Part shown: in pieces, positions 22,936 to 33,779 of the stretch
Position numbering within the stretch: position 1 is the stretch's first letter
Layout: each line of letters opens with the position of its first letter
DNA from: Favolaschia claudopus
Taxonomy: Eukaryota; Basidiomycota; Agaricomycetes; Agaricales; Mycenaceae
Assembly (NCBI GenBank): GCA_037176885.1
Contig: JAWWNJ010000158.1
Coordinates: 434,001-498,000, forward strand
Direction of reading: 5' to 3'
Length of the DNA stretch: 64,000 nt
Made by a program: the position numbers and the translations under genes
The notes under the pieces: generated by a model
What the model saw: only the letters and a program-made list of their open reading frames with translations
Told to the model about the DNA's origin: nothing
Database searches by the model: none

Positions 22936-24094
22936 TTTTTTTTTAGTTTCCGCACACCCTTGTACCATAGAGCTGAATTCAGGAATTTGTGCAATTTTGA
23001 CTGCTGCCCAGGCTAATGGTTCTGATTTTTTTTGGGGGGGAATGGAATTGATGGACTCGGAACCGTGTGAACTGAAGTTGATGGTATTCCTGCTTTTGTG
23101 GTTTCTTCGAAAGTCGGGAGTAATTCCCTATTGATGCGAGCCCTAGGCTGAGAGTATTTCTTTATTGCACTTTCCCCTGATTGCGCCGCTGTACAGTAGA
23201 CCACTTGTCTCTATAAGGCTCTGTTTAACATCACGTATTGATGGCGTACCCGTGGGAGAGTAGGCACATTGCACAGCCATCCACTTTTCGGGAACCTCAG
23301 ACAAAAGGGGGGAGCAAGCTCCCCCAATAACCGTTTCCGTTTTGTGGGGGGGTGAAAACAGTTTGTAAACAGTTTGCTAGTACGTGCCAATCAGCAAGCC
23401 TCTAGCGCAATATATGGGGTTAAGTAGGCTCAGTCTCACCCAGGAATACATACCAGGAATACTTCCCGATGTTATTAGTGAGTTTTCGATCTGTTCTCCT
23501 TGCCATTGGATATTTACTTCAACGACGAAAGTGTTTGCCCAGAAAGGAAATCAAGTCAACTCTGCACTCAAACAGATTTGACTCTGGATACTTCGGAGAA
23601 GGTACTTGGGCCTGGAAACAAGCACCTGAAGCACAGAGTAACAAAATGAATAGTAAACAACTCACACTGACGTGGAGAGAATGGTCTAGATTTTTGCGCT
23701 CCGAAAAACGTTCATAAACGGTTTTAAACCATTTCCGTTTAGTTTGCCAGATCTCGCAAACGAAAACTAAATGGTTGGAGCCTTAGTGACGACGTCTCCC
23801 AAGACGTCTCCTCAGTACTAGTCGTCCTCAGTCGGCCACTGGCATGGCACCATCTATGGCTAGATCCTCTTTGGATCCTCTTCAAGAGGCCTCGGGAAGA
23901 CGTCCCGAGTTCTGCAAGCCTGCGTGAATATTCAAAGTGCTTGATGAGTGTTCCGGCTTTGCTACTATCTATCTCCAATCTATTTCTCTCGATCGCTCCC
24001 GACTCTCAGCTAGCTCTTACATTTTCACGACTCCTTTGGGCAGGCTTCCAGCAAACGTCGACAGAATACACTGATACAGTTTAATATCCTATAA

Positions 24095-24307
24095 TAGCCT
24101 GTTTGCGATGCAGCCATTGAATGGCTAATGGCTAAATAAGTGTCCAAATTCCGGTGTATTTACAAAAGATACCTCCGGTTCGAGTATCCAAATTTCATTC
24201 CAGGCAGCTCTTCTTGACTTCTACATGAAAGTTTAACCCATCAAGGTTTCCTAATGCGGAAATCGGTAGCCATTCAATGGCTCCAATGGCTCTTCGCAAA
24301 CCCTCTA
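24095..24307. mobile_element. MITE family M6, copy 2
   Basis: It has the same ends and length (213 bp including border TA) as 22723-22935, and about 80-85% of positions look identical by eye. Confidence 0.8.
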
Positions 24308-24800
24308 ATGTACATGTCAGATGTCCGCTACAACTGGCTGCAACTCGCCCGGCCGTTGCCCATGGGCCATTATGGCCTCTTCGAAACATAGTCAATCCAA
24401 CAAATCATTCCTTAACTTTGATTCAATCCCTACATGACACGATTTTTCAGCTGTCAAGGCTCAATATTCAATTCTCAACGAGAAAATGCCAACAAGCGAC
24501 AGTTAATTCTTTACTGCTGAGAATGGTGTCTTTATCTTGCGTCCCATTTTCTGCATAGTGTTATCTCTTGACTGGTGTGTTTTGAAAGTTCAACTTGTGC
24601 CTTCAAATTCATGTGTTCATTGACGGCGATTGTTGTCTCCAGGTGTACACGCAAAATGTCTCTTCCAAGTCAATAATGAAACCGACTCGGACAGTATGAC
24701 GACTAATCTATCCTTCGAGCAAGCGAGGCGCCTTCCGACGTAGTCGGAGCTTCCTAGTCCACTTAATTTAATCAGTACTCAATTGGGCTTTACTGGTGTA
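24308..24800. other. No gene seen upstream of the H4 gene
   Basis: Fungal H4 genes are often divergently paired with H3. No H3 sequence is visible in this stretch or on its minus strand. Confidence 0.5.
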
Positions 24801-24823
24801 TCTATAAATAGCTTTGGAAAGGG

Positions 24824-24830
24824 TATATAA
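24824..24830 (+). promoter_or_regulatory. TATA box candidate of the H4 gene
   Basis: TATATAA lies 115 nt before the H4 start codon. A second candidate, TATAAATA, is at 24803-24810. Confidence 0.5.
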
Positions 24831-24944
24831 GAGTCCTCTTTTCTTTTATGTACTTGATTGAGCTGTCTTATTCGATCTGCTTCGCCCCTCGAGTCCCAAC
24901 CATTAGTATCGTCCCTAGCAGCTCCGTGATCTTTGTAAACCATC

Positions 24945-25428
24945 ATGTCAGGCCGCGGTAAAGGTGGTAGAGTGAGCGAGATGTCTGCTCTAGTAATGAA
25001 GGATGGATGCTGACTTTGCTGCTTGCCGTCCTGGTAGGGCCTCGGCATAGGGGGGGCTAAGCGCCACCGGAAGGTTCTTCGTGACACCATCCAGAGTCAG
25101 TTTCCCGTTCGCTTGCGTCTCGCGGTGAGATGGGTCCACAATAGGTATCACCAAGCCCGATATCCGTCGTCTTGCTCGTCGTGGCGGTGTGAAGCGCATG
25201 TCGGGCCTCATTTACGAAGAAACCCGAAAGGTGCTCAAACTCTTTCTCGAAAACGTCATTCGCGACTCGGTCATGTACACCGATCACGCTAAGCGGTAAG
25301 TCGCCCTCGCTTTTCGTTTCCAACGCAGCTGACTTTATTTCGACGCTGAAAGAAAGACTGTCACCGCTCTCGACGTTGTATACGCCCTCAAGCGCTCTGG
25401 GCGAACACTCTATGGTTTCGGAACATGA
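24945..25428 (+). CDS. Histone H4, four exons, divergent
   Basis: This encodes the nucleosomal core histone H4. Exons are 24945-24971, 25038-25095, 25145-25295 and 25353-25428. The introns are GT-AG and 66, 49 and 57 nt long. The exons total 312 nt (103 residues plus stop), exactly the family length, with all phases closing. Exon 1 reads MSGRGKGGR, exon 2 starts [19 protein letters not shown], exon 3 contains [19 protein letters not shown], and the end is [13 protein letters not shown]. Against the usual H4 I count 13 differences: K8R, K12I, N25T, G28S, A33D, I46M, G56K, V60L, A69S, T71M, E74D, Q93S and G102T. Ser69 occurs in yeast H4 too. Lys8 and Lys12 are normally acetylated, while Lys5, Lys16 and Lys20 are kept. 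G28S depends on the intron 2 donor (codon A|GT). It is an intact gene; whether it is the main H4 or a variant is unknown. Confidence 0.9.
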
Positions 25429-26522
25429 GTTTTACCGGCCGAGTTGCTTCATCTATGAAGGATTATGAAGGAGGTAACTGATTATTTGACGGGTACCTGA
25501 TGTCCACGTACGGATCAAAGTCAGAGTAAGTGTAATTCTGGATAGGATGCACTGGTTCTGGGGCAAAGGGAGGCATCGAAAGTGACGGGTAAGCAAGCAC
25601 CCAAAATTCATAAGGTAAATCTGCCCAAATGGGCGGACCGACCTTATAGGGAGTAGCCGGGGCCTAGCTGTTGCAAGGAGGAGATTGTGTCATCGTCACC
25701 GTGTATTCAGCCCCTGTATTAGTCACATTTGATTCATCCCTTTCTTGCTATCTACCATCATCTTTACACTAGCACACCCATGGCTTCCGACCATCTGCGT
25801 CTTCACAAAAGGGTTCTCCGCAAAATTGGGTTTTTGAGGTCAAAATTCGACCATTTCCTTGTCCGAAAATTGGGTTCTTGAGGCGATTTGGACGTAAAAT
25901 TCAGCCACCCTTGTCCGAAAAATAGATTTTTGAGGCCTTCGCGGGTGAGAATCCATGTCCAAGTCGACCGAATCTTGAAAACGCTGACCAACTCTTCCTC
26001 TCATCAAGTAACTTTTTCGTGGCTACGAGGAAAAATTCGGCGTAATTTGTAGTCTCTCTAGACAGACGCTATAACTTGCAGCTCGTTCCTCGCTAGTTAT
26101 AGTCTGTTAGTTACCGCGCCCTGATAACCGGTATCCCGCCTTATCAATGATTGATGGTGATGCACAACCAAACAACGCGCTCACCTTCACCGATTCGACG
26201 CGACTGGGAAATCTGAAAGCGTCGGAAACAGTGTACAAGACCTATACTTTGGTCAAGAATCGTTCCTTGCTCAATTCACACTTGTTCTGTATTCAAACCT
26301 GTTCTCACCGGAAATGTGCCCAAATCAGGTAATTCTACTTTTTCCACCTCGAATGCAATGGCGACCCGTAGAATTTGTTGCTTGAGCAGTCAGAGAGATC
26401 AGTATCGGTTGATAGCTCAATTTTCCAGGTCAAAGTCGCGCAGGAACGCGCTCAAGTCGCGTCGAGGCGCGGTTGCCATTACTTCCCAAAAAGGCTGCTT
26501 ATATAATAACGCAGGATACCTA
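25429..26522. other. No gene recognised
   Basis: The stretch contains several dispersed copies of GTCCGAAAA followed by TTTTTGAGG-type sequence (25810-25945) and no supportable frame. Confidence 0.4.
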
Positions 26523-27212
26523 CAGTGCCGGACACACAAAGTCGACAATGTTGATTGCCGGCGAACGGGAATTTTGGGGACAAATCTAACTTCAGATTCG
26601 GATTCGCCCACCCCGGAAAAGCTCAAAAAACCACCTCCGAAATTTTTCCCACGACATTTTGGCTATGGCCAAATTTTTGGGGTCAAAAATCGAAACTGTG
26701 TGTACCTCTTTCGAGTTCTGGCCAAATTTTCTGATCTTTGACCGAAGTAAGCGGAAGTGCCGGGGCCTGGCCGCGGAGATCCCTGGACATCCCAAGTTTT
26801 CAGCGCCAACCTACGGCAGCGGGACGGCACGGTGGTCGGCAAGGATGTTCACACGTGAAATAATTGATCAACATGATGTAAGGTGTCCAAATACGGCGAT
26901 TTTTCCCAGGGAATTTGTGTCAAAACGGCTCGTGGAATTGTTTTTATTTCATCAGCAACAGAACCAGCTCGATTTAAGGAGTCGATTGCGCTATGTTTCG
27001 TAATTTTCCCATCAAATATAGGTCTTCAGCCAAATTTTTGGGGTCAGATTTTTTTTTTTTTTTTGATTTTGAGTTTGCGGGAAATCGGCTCGTGCAAAAC
27101 CATTCTTCAGGTCCATAACATCATCTTTACACAAAAAACTAGCCGCGTGGGCATGTGTCACACCTTCCTTAAATGGAAGATCAAATTTGTCGACTTTGTG
27201 TGTCCGGCACTG
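26523..27212. mobile_element. TA-flanked TIR element, 690 bp
   Basis: The termini are CAGTGCCGGACACACAAAGT / ACTTTGTGTGTCCGGCACTG with TA on both sides (26521-26522, 27213-27214). Internal frames show no transposase. Confidence 0.85.
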
Positions 27213-27214
27213 TA

Positions 27215-27870
27215 CTGCCAGGGCGTGGTAACCACAGGACTACGTAATTTGCGACATTTTCTGGCTGGGGTCACGGGTGTGACCTGTCACGACCCTTGTC
27301 AGAAATTGGGTTTTTGAGGCCAGAATCCTGAAAATTTCCGGACACCCTTTGGTGGAGCTTCCCGGGGCCGGCCTAGGGTGTCAGCGAGAATTGTTGTTGA
27401 ATCAGCGACGAGCGCATGAAGGTGAGTTGCGGGAGACAAGTACTCGTGGGGGAACGGGAATACAAGAGACTACTGAAACAAGGGATACAACAGACTTTAT
27501 GTCAAGACCCGGAGTTCTCCGCCGATTGGACACCACCGGTGTTGTGCTCAGTCAAGAAAACCCACCGGATTCTGCCATGAACCCGCACCCGCTGCATTTT
27601 GCTAAGACAGAAAGTTGATGGATCCCAGCGGATTCCACTGGCTTTTAGCCTTGACCCACCGGTTTTCGCTTCAATGAAAACTACTGCAAGAGCCTGTTCG
27701 AATACCAGTAACCGTTACACTACACTTTTCCTTATATGGTAGCCGTGGTAATCCATCATCTCTGCGGCGGTGACATCCCCATTTGGGATGGGTTGCCTCC
27801 TGTGTTGCCAACTGTGTCCGCTACACCTCATGTTTATAGGTATTCTTGAACATTATGACTTTGGACACGA
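27215..27870. other. No gene recognised
   Basis: It shares GGAGCTTCCCGGGGCC and the TTTTTGAGGCCA motif with ~34690-34750. The small frame at 27349-27618 shows no motif. Confidence 0.4.
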
Positions 27871-28941
27871 TGTCAGGGGAACCCCTGTTCTGCGCAGCAT
27901 GACGCAAAGGGGCTTGGGCACTTCTGCCCAAGTCCCATACATTATTCCTGTGGAGCTCCATCAAACATATGCCAAGAGTTCTACTTTTGGGTACACAAGA
28001 ACCCAGTCCAACTACGTCATCAAGGTGGGACTTAGCATGTGATCGGGCCAGGGACTATTGCCGGTTGACCCGGCCATGTTATTAGTTACACTAACTCGGC
28101 AAAAAGAATGTCCGATCGGTTTTTGCTTCGTTTTTGCACGGAAATGGAACTTTCCATCTGAAACGAAGTTGGAGGTCGTGGAAGTGACTGAGCCGGAATT
28201 TTTGCCCGCAAATACATCATCAAAGTCTGTTGATCCGGCATCAACTGAGCGAAACTACCGAAACTGGATATTTTCCGGTTCTGCAGTGAACGATTTCAGG
28301 GTAACACAGGTGCATACGTCGAATGTTCAAGATAAACTCAGCAATTCCACAAGTTGAACCAAGCAAAAAAGGTTGAGCGTTGTAGCGCTATGACGCGAAC
28401 AATTCTGCCATTTTGATCAAATTTTCGGCACATTCCGGTCAAAATAGCCGAAAAGCCACTTTGCGCTCGCTGTAGCGCCTTTTTGCCTGCATATATTTGC
28501 TTGGTCTAACTTGGAGAAATACTCAGTAGATATCAGACTATAGAATGAGAAAGTTAGCTCTGAGATTGATCGTAATCTGAGCAATCTGGAAAATCGGATT
28601 TTTTGCGTTGCGGCCGGCCTGATGGCGCATCATATTTTGCCGCACAACAAATGCGGTAGAATAATGCCCATTGATTCGACAAACTACTCTGTAAGTCATT
28701 TGAAGTCGAAATGTATGTCATTGTTGAGAGATATGGGGAATATCGATCGGACATTTTTTTTGCCGAGTTAGTGTATATGTTTTGCCACACCTAGCGCGGG
28801 AATCCTTAGCCTTTCTTCTCTTTGGATTCTCCCTCGCTAGGTGCGCTGTAATGTATTCCCAGTAGCGTCTTTAATTAACTTTGGATTCTCCCTCGCTAGA
28901 CCCTCGAGACATCTCGGGTCCTAAAGGTTGCCCTTACAGCA
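27871..28941 (+). repeat. 5' LTR of gypsy copy A, interrupted
   Basis: It starts TGTCAGGGGAACCCC and ends TTACAGCA. Removing the TIR insertion at 28089-28773 leaves about 384 bp. The distal part matches the LTR of copy B (58130-58465), including two direct copies of TTTGGATTCTCCCTCGCTAG. AGCCTTTCTTCT at 28808-28819 is the exact complement of AGAAGAAAGGCT at 28941-28952, immediately at the LTR end. Confidence 0.8.
28089..28773. mobile_element. TA-flanked TIR element inside LTR A (family M8, copy 1)
   Basis: The termini are CACTAACTCGGCAAAAAGAA / TTTTTTTTGCCGAGTTAGTG, flanked by TA (28087-28088, 28774-28775). The same ends bound 42028-43162. The LTR of copy B is uninterrupted at this point (GTTACTATATG). 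Confidence 0.88.
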
Positions 28942-28952
28942 GAAGAAAGGCT
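28942..28952 (+). promoter_or_regulatory. Primer binding site candidate (self-priming), copy A
   Basis: GAAGAAAGGCT directly follows the LTR and is complementary to a segment inside the LTR (28808-28818). Tf1/sushi-type chromoviruses prime reverse transcription from the 5' end of their own transcript in this way. There is no tRNA-complementary TGG-type site here. Confidence 0.65.
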
Positions 28953-29080
28953 CCAAGGATTAACTGGTCAAGATTTGCGCGCTTTGGGATTTTTCAGACG
29001 CTTCGTCGGACTCCTCCTCTGCTGTCTCGGACGCGCAAACCGCGAGTCTTGCCCCCTCCTCCCCCTCTCTAGAACCCACC

Positions 29081-31795
29081 ATGACCGACTCTGCCGCCGC
29101 TGCTGCAGCCACCGCCGAGCGGATGGATAGGCTCGAGAGGAATGTTGACCGTCTGGTCGAGCTTTTTCAAACCGCTGCCAATCCTCCCACTACTACTGCT
29201 CCGACCCCTGCCGCTCCTCCAGAGGCCTCCGGCCGAGAGTCCAGGACTCTTTGCAACCTCACCCCGGCAGCAAAAAAGGTCCTTCGACCGAACCCCCCTT
29301 TCGTCTTTGACGGCGACCGCTCGGCTGGCCGGGCCTTCCTTCACTCAGCTCGGACTTACATCCGACTGGTTCCGGAGGCGTTTGTCGAAGGCGGCGAGAT
29401 GTCCGAGGAAAAGGCAGTGCGTTTCACCATGTCCTTTATGTCCAAAGACTCTGCGCAAAAATGGGCTGAGCGCATGTCCATCAAAACCCCCTTCCCCTTC
29501 CTCACCTGGGACGCCTTCACCAAGGAGTTCTGCTCACGCTTTGTCGAGGAGAACGAGCAGGACCACGCCCTACACAAACTCGAGTCTAGGGCATACTACA
29601 TGGGCTCCCAGGATGTCTTCAAGTACACTGATGACTTTGAAGACCTCTTCGACATTGCTGGGTTTGCTGACGCGTTGGTCAAGGTCACCAAGTTCCGCTC
29701 TGGCCTTTACCCTGCCATCAATGCGGCCATCACCTCGTCCAGCGACCCCCAGACCTCCGCGACTACATGGCTTGGCGGACCGCACGTGCGGGCTCGTGCT
29801 GCTGGGCTTCTCCCGAAAGCCCCCTCAGCTCCGCCAGCTGCTCGCTCACGTCCTGCAGGTGTCTTCCCTGTTGTCCCTGCGCCTCCTCCTCGGGCCATGC
29901 CAGCTCCTGCTCCTCCGCAGGTAGTCCCCATGGACGTTGATCGCACGCGCTCCGGGAGAGGACCTCCCCGTGGCTGCTACCGATGCGGCGGTCCACACCT
30001 GGCCCGGGATTGCCTCACCCCGCTGACGTCCGAGCCGCTGATGTCCTTGACGAGGTCATTCGTCAGCTTGGGTCCGAGCTCCCCTCCGAACTGGTGGCTC
30101 GGGTTGCCACCACCGACTCGCTCCCTGAGCCGGAGTCTGTAGCCGCCGAGGAAGAGCAGGGTTTTTCTCCCACGCGACGAGTGAGCGGTACGCCCTCGAT
30201 CGCGTCTCCTAATCGTTTCGCATGTTTGTATGATGAGTCTGCCAATGTTACATCTGTTGAACCTGCCGAAATGAGAGACGTACCCCCTGCTCCCCTCCGT
30301 TCCCCACGCATCCGGCGAAAGCCTTGGGAACGTAGACTTCCTCAGCGCTATACTGTTGCTGCTGCACCCGGTGCCAACTCCCTGCATCTCCCCCTTGAGA
30401 TTCAGGCAGTCCAGGACGCCACCAAGCTTTCCTCGAAGGTCTCGTTGACTGCGGTGCCACCTCAGACTTCATTGACTCTGAGTTCGCAGCTAAGTCCGGC
30501 CTCCCCCTCCGCCGCCTCGCACAGCCCATTCCAGTTTTCAATGTGGATGGCTCGCCAAATGAGGCTGGTGCAATCCGCGAGGTGGCTGACGTCGTGCTGC
30601 AGTAACGTGGTCACTCTGAGCGCATGCAGCTCGCTGTTACCCGTCTTGGGAAGCAGAAGCTTATCCTCGGCTACTCCTGGCTCCGGAAGCATAACCCGGA
30701 GATCGACTGGGACACCCGAGAGGTCAAGATGAGCAGATGCCCTAGCGAGTGCTCTACGTGCCGCACCGAGGTTCGCCTGGAGGCTCGTGCTGCACGCCGA
30801 GAGTCCCGCCTGGCCGCTGAGATCCTCCGGCAGCTCCGACTTGGTCCCCTTCCATCCATCTGTGCCAGAGACTTAGGTGAAGATGAATACGATGACCTGC
30901 CAGAGCTGTTCCCGGATTACGAGGATGATGACGAGGATGATGCGGATGAAGTGGATGACCCCCTTGAGCCGGGAGACCGGGTGTTCTACACCCAGTTCCT
31001 GCCTTCTGAGGATATCCGTGCTGGAAGCACCGTCTCCCAGCGCCTGGCTGAGGCATACGCCAAAAACTCAGCCCCGGCGCGCTCGGACGTTCCCGAATGG
31101 GCCCGAGAGTTTGACGATGTTTTCAACAAGGAGTCCTTTGACTCGCTGCCTGAACGCCGATCCTGGGACCATGCCATTGAGCTCGTGCCGGACTCTAAAC
31201 CCACGAACTGCAAGGTCTACCCAATCTCGCCTCTCGAACAGAAGGAACTTGATGCCTTCATCGAGGAGGGACTTGGCACTGGCCGGATTCGACCGTCAAA
31301 ATCACCTATGGCCTCACCCGTCTTCTTCGTCAAGAAGAAGGACGGCGGACTTCGGTTCGTACAGGACTATCGAGCTTTAAACGCTATGACTGTGAAGAAT
31401 CGTTACCCGCTCCCCTTAATCAACGACCTCATCAACCGACTCAGGGGAGCCCGGTACTTCACGAAGCTCGATGTCCGATGGGGCTTTAACAACGTTCAAA
31501 TCCGTGAAGGCGACGAGTGGAAGGCAGCGTTCCGGACTAACCGGGGACTGTTTGAGCCGCTGGTCATGTACTTCGGTCTGACCAACTCCCCTGCAACCTT
31601 CCAGACCATGATGAACGACATCTTCCAGGATCTTATCCTCTCTGGCGACGTCATGGTCTACCTCGACGATATCCTCATTGCCCACTCAGACATCCGTCGG
31701 CATCGAGAGATCGTCCGAGAGGTCCTGCGGAGGCTTCGCGCAAACAAGCTTTACCTTCGAGCCGAGAAGTGTGAGTTTGAGCGGACCTCCATTGG
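29081..31795 (+). pseudogene. Gypsy copy A gag-pol, decayed and 3' truncated
   Basis: Gag starts at 29081 and carries the retrotransposon gag domain and the knuckle [14 protein letters not shown] one-base deletion after ARDC (~30020) shifts the frame. Unlike copy B, the gag end is then in frame with pol ([16 protein letters not shown]) because a T-run has five Ts (30162-30166). Further damage: a 25-bp deletion in gag (~29778), a one-base loss before the protease (~30432), and TAA where copy B has TAT (~30603). From ~30624 the RT domain is open and includes YLDDIL, but the element ends abruptly at ~31795 in unrelated sequence. RNase H, integrase, chromodomain and 3' LTR are missing. Confidence 0.9.
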
Positions 31796-31797
31796 AG

Positions 31798-32812
31798 AAC
31801 GCAATGAAGGACAAGCTCGCAACTTGGCGTGGGTCATGGCACAAATTTCAGCCACGCTTCAGCTCAGCGACTCAACACGTTGAGACGTTGGCAGAGGCTC
31901 ATGCTCGCGCAGTGCAGGCGAAGGAGCAGCACCAGCTTCAAATGCGAAGCCTTGCCCTCAAGACTCGCGTAAGTCCACATTGGCATGCATATGAGCAAAG
32001 ACTGAATCAACAAGCAGAAACTTGAGGATCGTATCGAAACAAGTACTCACACAATCGAGCTGAAGATATTGAAGGGGACTGCGAGGGATGTATGGTGCGC
32101 GTCACTTAGTCACCGCCTCTCCGTGACAACGCTAACCGTGACAACGCTAACTGTGACCCCAGTTTTTGCCCTAATTTTTATTCCTCTTGCAAAACGACTC
32201 CTTTTCAACAGAGGAACAACTTCCCAAGAGGGATTTCCAAAATTTAAATAATTGAAGGAGCTATAAATTTTCACCCCACCCAATTTGGCAGTATACACCA
32301 ATTTCGATCTTGCTGGCCTCCAGAACTCTCAATACGAGGGATATCAAACACCGCTCCTATGCCAAACCCAAATCGCACCAGTAGGTGCATCAAAAGTCCA
32401 CTCAAAAAGTCCCCAAATTGGTTGAAATCCAGGCTTCAATAGGGTGTTTTGAAAAAATTTCGGCCTCCGGCCGATTTGGCAGTAGTGCAAAGGAGGCGGT
32501 GACTAAGTGACGCGCACCATAGAGACGTGGAAGCGGATGAGAGCTATGGTTGGCCACCTTGGGATTTGGGGTATGTCGTCCGAGGAAGAGGCGGACGTCA
32601 TGCTGGACGGCCAACTAGTCCGAATCTACAAAGTCAAGGTCTGCATCTGGCGTGAGCCTTCCATCGCCGACTATCTGCGCTTCGTCGATGCGCAGACCGC
32701 TCTGAACAAGAAGAACCAACCAGGCGCAAAGCGTGCAGCGTGGAAGGTGCTTTTCAAAGCGAGAGCCAAAATTTCAGTGCCAAAACAGCGAGAATGTTTT
32801 CTGAGTCTGTAG
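31798..32812 (+). pseudogene. Host-like gene fragment interrupted by a MITE in an exon
   Basis: Removing the MITE at 32093-32519 with one TA, and a GT-AG intron (31969 to 32014 or 32017), gives one open frame: MKDKLATWRGSWHKFQ ..., KLEDRIETSTHTIELKILKG, then across the MITE site ARDVETWKRMRAM, then GMSSEEEADVMLDG, KVKVCIWREPSIADYLRF and a stop at 32812. The block with GMSSEEEAD and W-R-x-P-x-[IV]-x-x-[YW]-L is one I associate with uncharacterised basidiomycete proteins; its function is not known to me. The 5' end is lost where gypsy copy A is joined. The MITE introduces in-frame stops, so this allele is broken. Confidence 0.65.
32093..32519. mobile_element. TA-flanked MITE, family M1, copy 2 (in an exon)
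   Basis: It has the same termini as 2955-3377, with TA at 32091-32092 and 32520-32521. It is 427 bp long and has no coding capacity. Confidence 0.9.
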
Positions 32813-32821
32813 GTCAGCCGC

Positions 32822-33779
32822 CCCTCTGCAGGCCGGAAAGACCATGAATTTTTTTTGCGCACCTGGGGATTTGGCCGTGGGAAGCATTACATAACGTGCT
32901 TAAGTAAGGTGCCGGGATCCCACGCTCTCTATCTTATAATCAGTGTTGCGGTCGCCGGGGGCAACAGGCAAGGTCAAGAGTCCGGCTAAATACTGGTGCT
33001 ATAATACTGATGATTATGTAAGAATCAGGCCGTTTTGGGAATTCCGTGATCTTCCGTGCCATCCGGGTTCAATTCTCGAACCAATGCACCGCTCTCCTTT
33101 ATTCTCTTGGGTCCAATCGCATTTTTTTACTCCGTGATATAACTGTGAACTTGCATTGAAAATTTATATGACAAACAATGTGGTAGCAGTTGGCATCAGA
33201 CCCAGCACTGGGTAATTCGAGTGTTGTATCGATTTTGGGGAACAAAACTACACCGGTACAGGCAGCGTGTTAGACAGTACAAAATCCCAAAGGTTAACAA
33301 AAGAATCTCAACGCAACACGCCCGTATGCAGTTACCGGTGTTTTTAATTTTCTTTTGGGAACCAGACCTCACAGCCCTGGCTGTCAGTGACCACAGTGAG
33401 GACTGTTTATTTTGGACTCAGTGGGAGCTCCCTTTGACGTCCAACTTCGCTCGAGCGGCCTTCAGCAACGCGATTCAGTTAACGAGCTGAGGTTGATTTG
33501 ATGTCACACACAGTGACCTGCGTGACTTTCGCTGTTTGCCGGCCTGAATAAACCATTTTGGGATTCAGTATTTGGCATCGGCAGGGTGCCGAGCATCCAA
33601 AATAATCGAATCTGGCAATTTCGAGCAGTTATGTTCCGGCGCCTGGAGCCGAGGGCCAAAATCAACATAATGCCTCTTCGGCCGGCTGACAACTGTTGTC
33701 CCGGGCTCCCGATGGCTCGGCAACAGTTCCGACGTGTAGTCGGGCATCTCGGGCGAACACTGACCATCACAACAATATG
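32822..33779. other. No gene recognised
   Basis: Only short frames occur. A Pol III B-box-like motif (GGGTTCAATTC, ~33064) has no visible A box. Confidence 0.4.

Larger units (their letters stand above)
20914..22962. mobile_element. hAT-like element 2
   Basis: The termini are CAAGGGTGTGCGG / CCGCACACCCTTG with the 8-bp duplication TACCATAG (20906-20913, 22963-22970). The empty site survives in the copy at 33780-34447 (CTGCTACCAT then GAGCTGAA, reverse-read near 34187). The 2,049 bp carry no transposase and include two smaller elements. Confidence 0.88.
20749..23328. mobile_element. Nested element X, interrupted by hAT-like element 2
   Basis: Its outer parts (20749-20905 and 22971-23328) match, in reverse orientation, the uninterrupted copy at 33780-34447. 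One end begins ATTGGGGGAGCTTGCTCCCC, the other ends TGTAATGCCGGTG. No coding function seen. Confidence 0.75.
20706..23785. mobile_element. hAT-like TIR element 1 with nested insertions
   Basis: The termini are TAAGGCTCCAACCATTT / AAATGGTTGGAGCCTTA, flanked by the 8-bp duplication GTGACGAC (20698-20705 and 23786-23793). An 8-bp target duplication is the hAT signature. The 3,080 bp hold no transposase frame and are mostly filled by nested elements: 20749-23328, then 20914-22962, then 21433-22010 and 22723-22935. Confidence 0.88.

Noticed and set aside
24000..24900. Divergent histone H3 partner of H4
   Set aside because: I looked for H3 core motifs on the minus strand and found none.
24945..25428. 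H4 as a pseudogene
   Set aside because: All three introns have GT-AG borders and typical length and the exons total exactly 104 codons. Decay would rarely keep this. Function is still unproven.
29142..29924. Large alternative-frame proteins inside gag/pol (also 53749-55071, 57113-57925)
   Set aside because: They are Leu/Pro/Arg- or Val/Gly-rich shadows of the real gag and pol frames with no motifs of their own.
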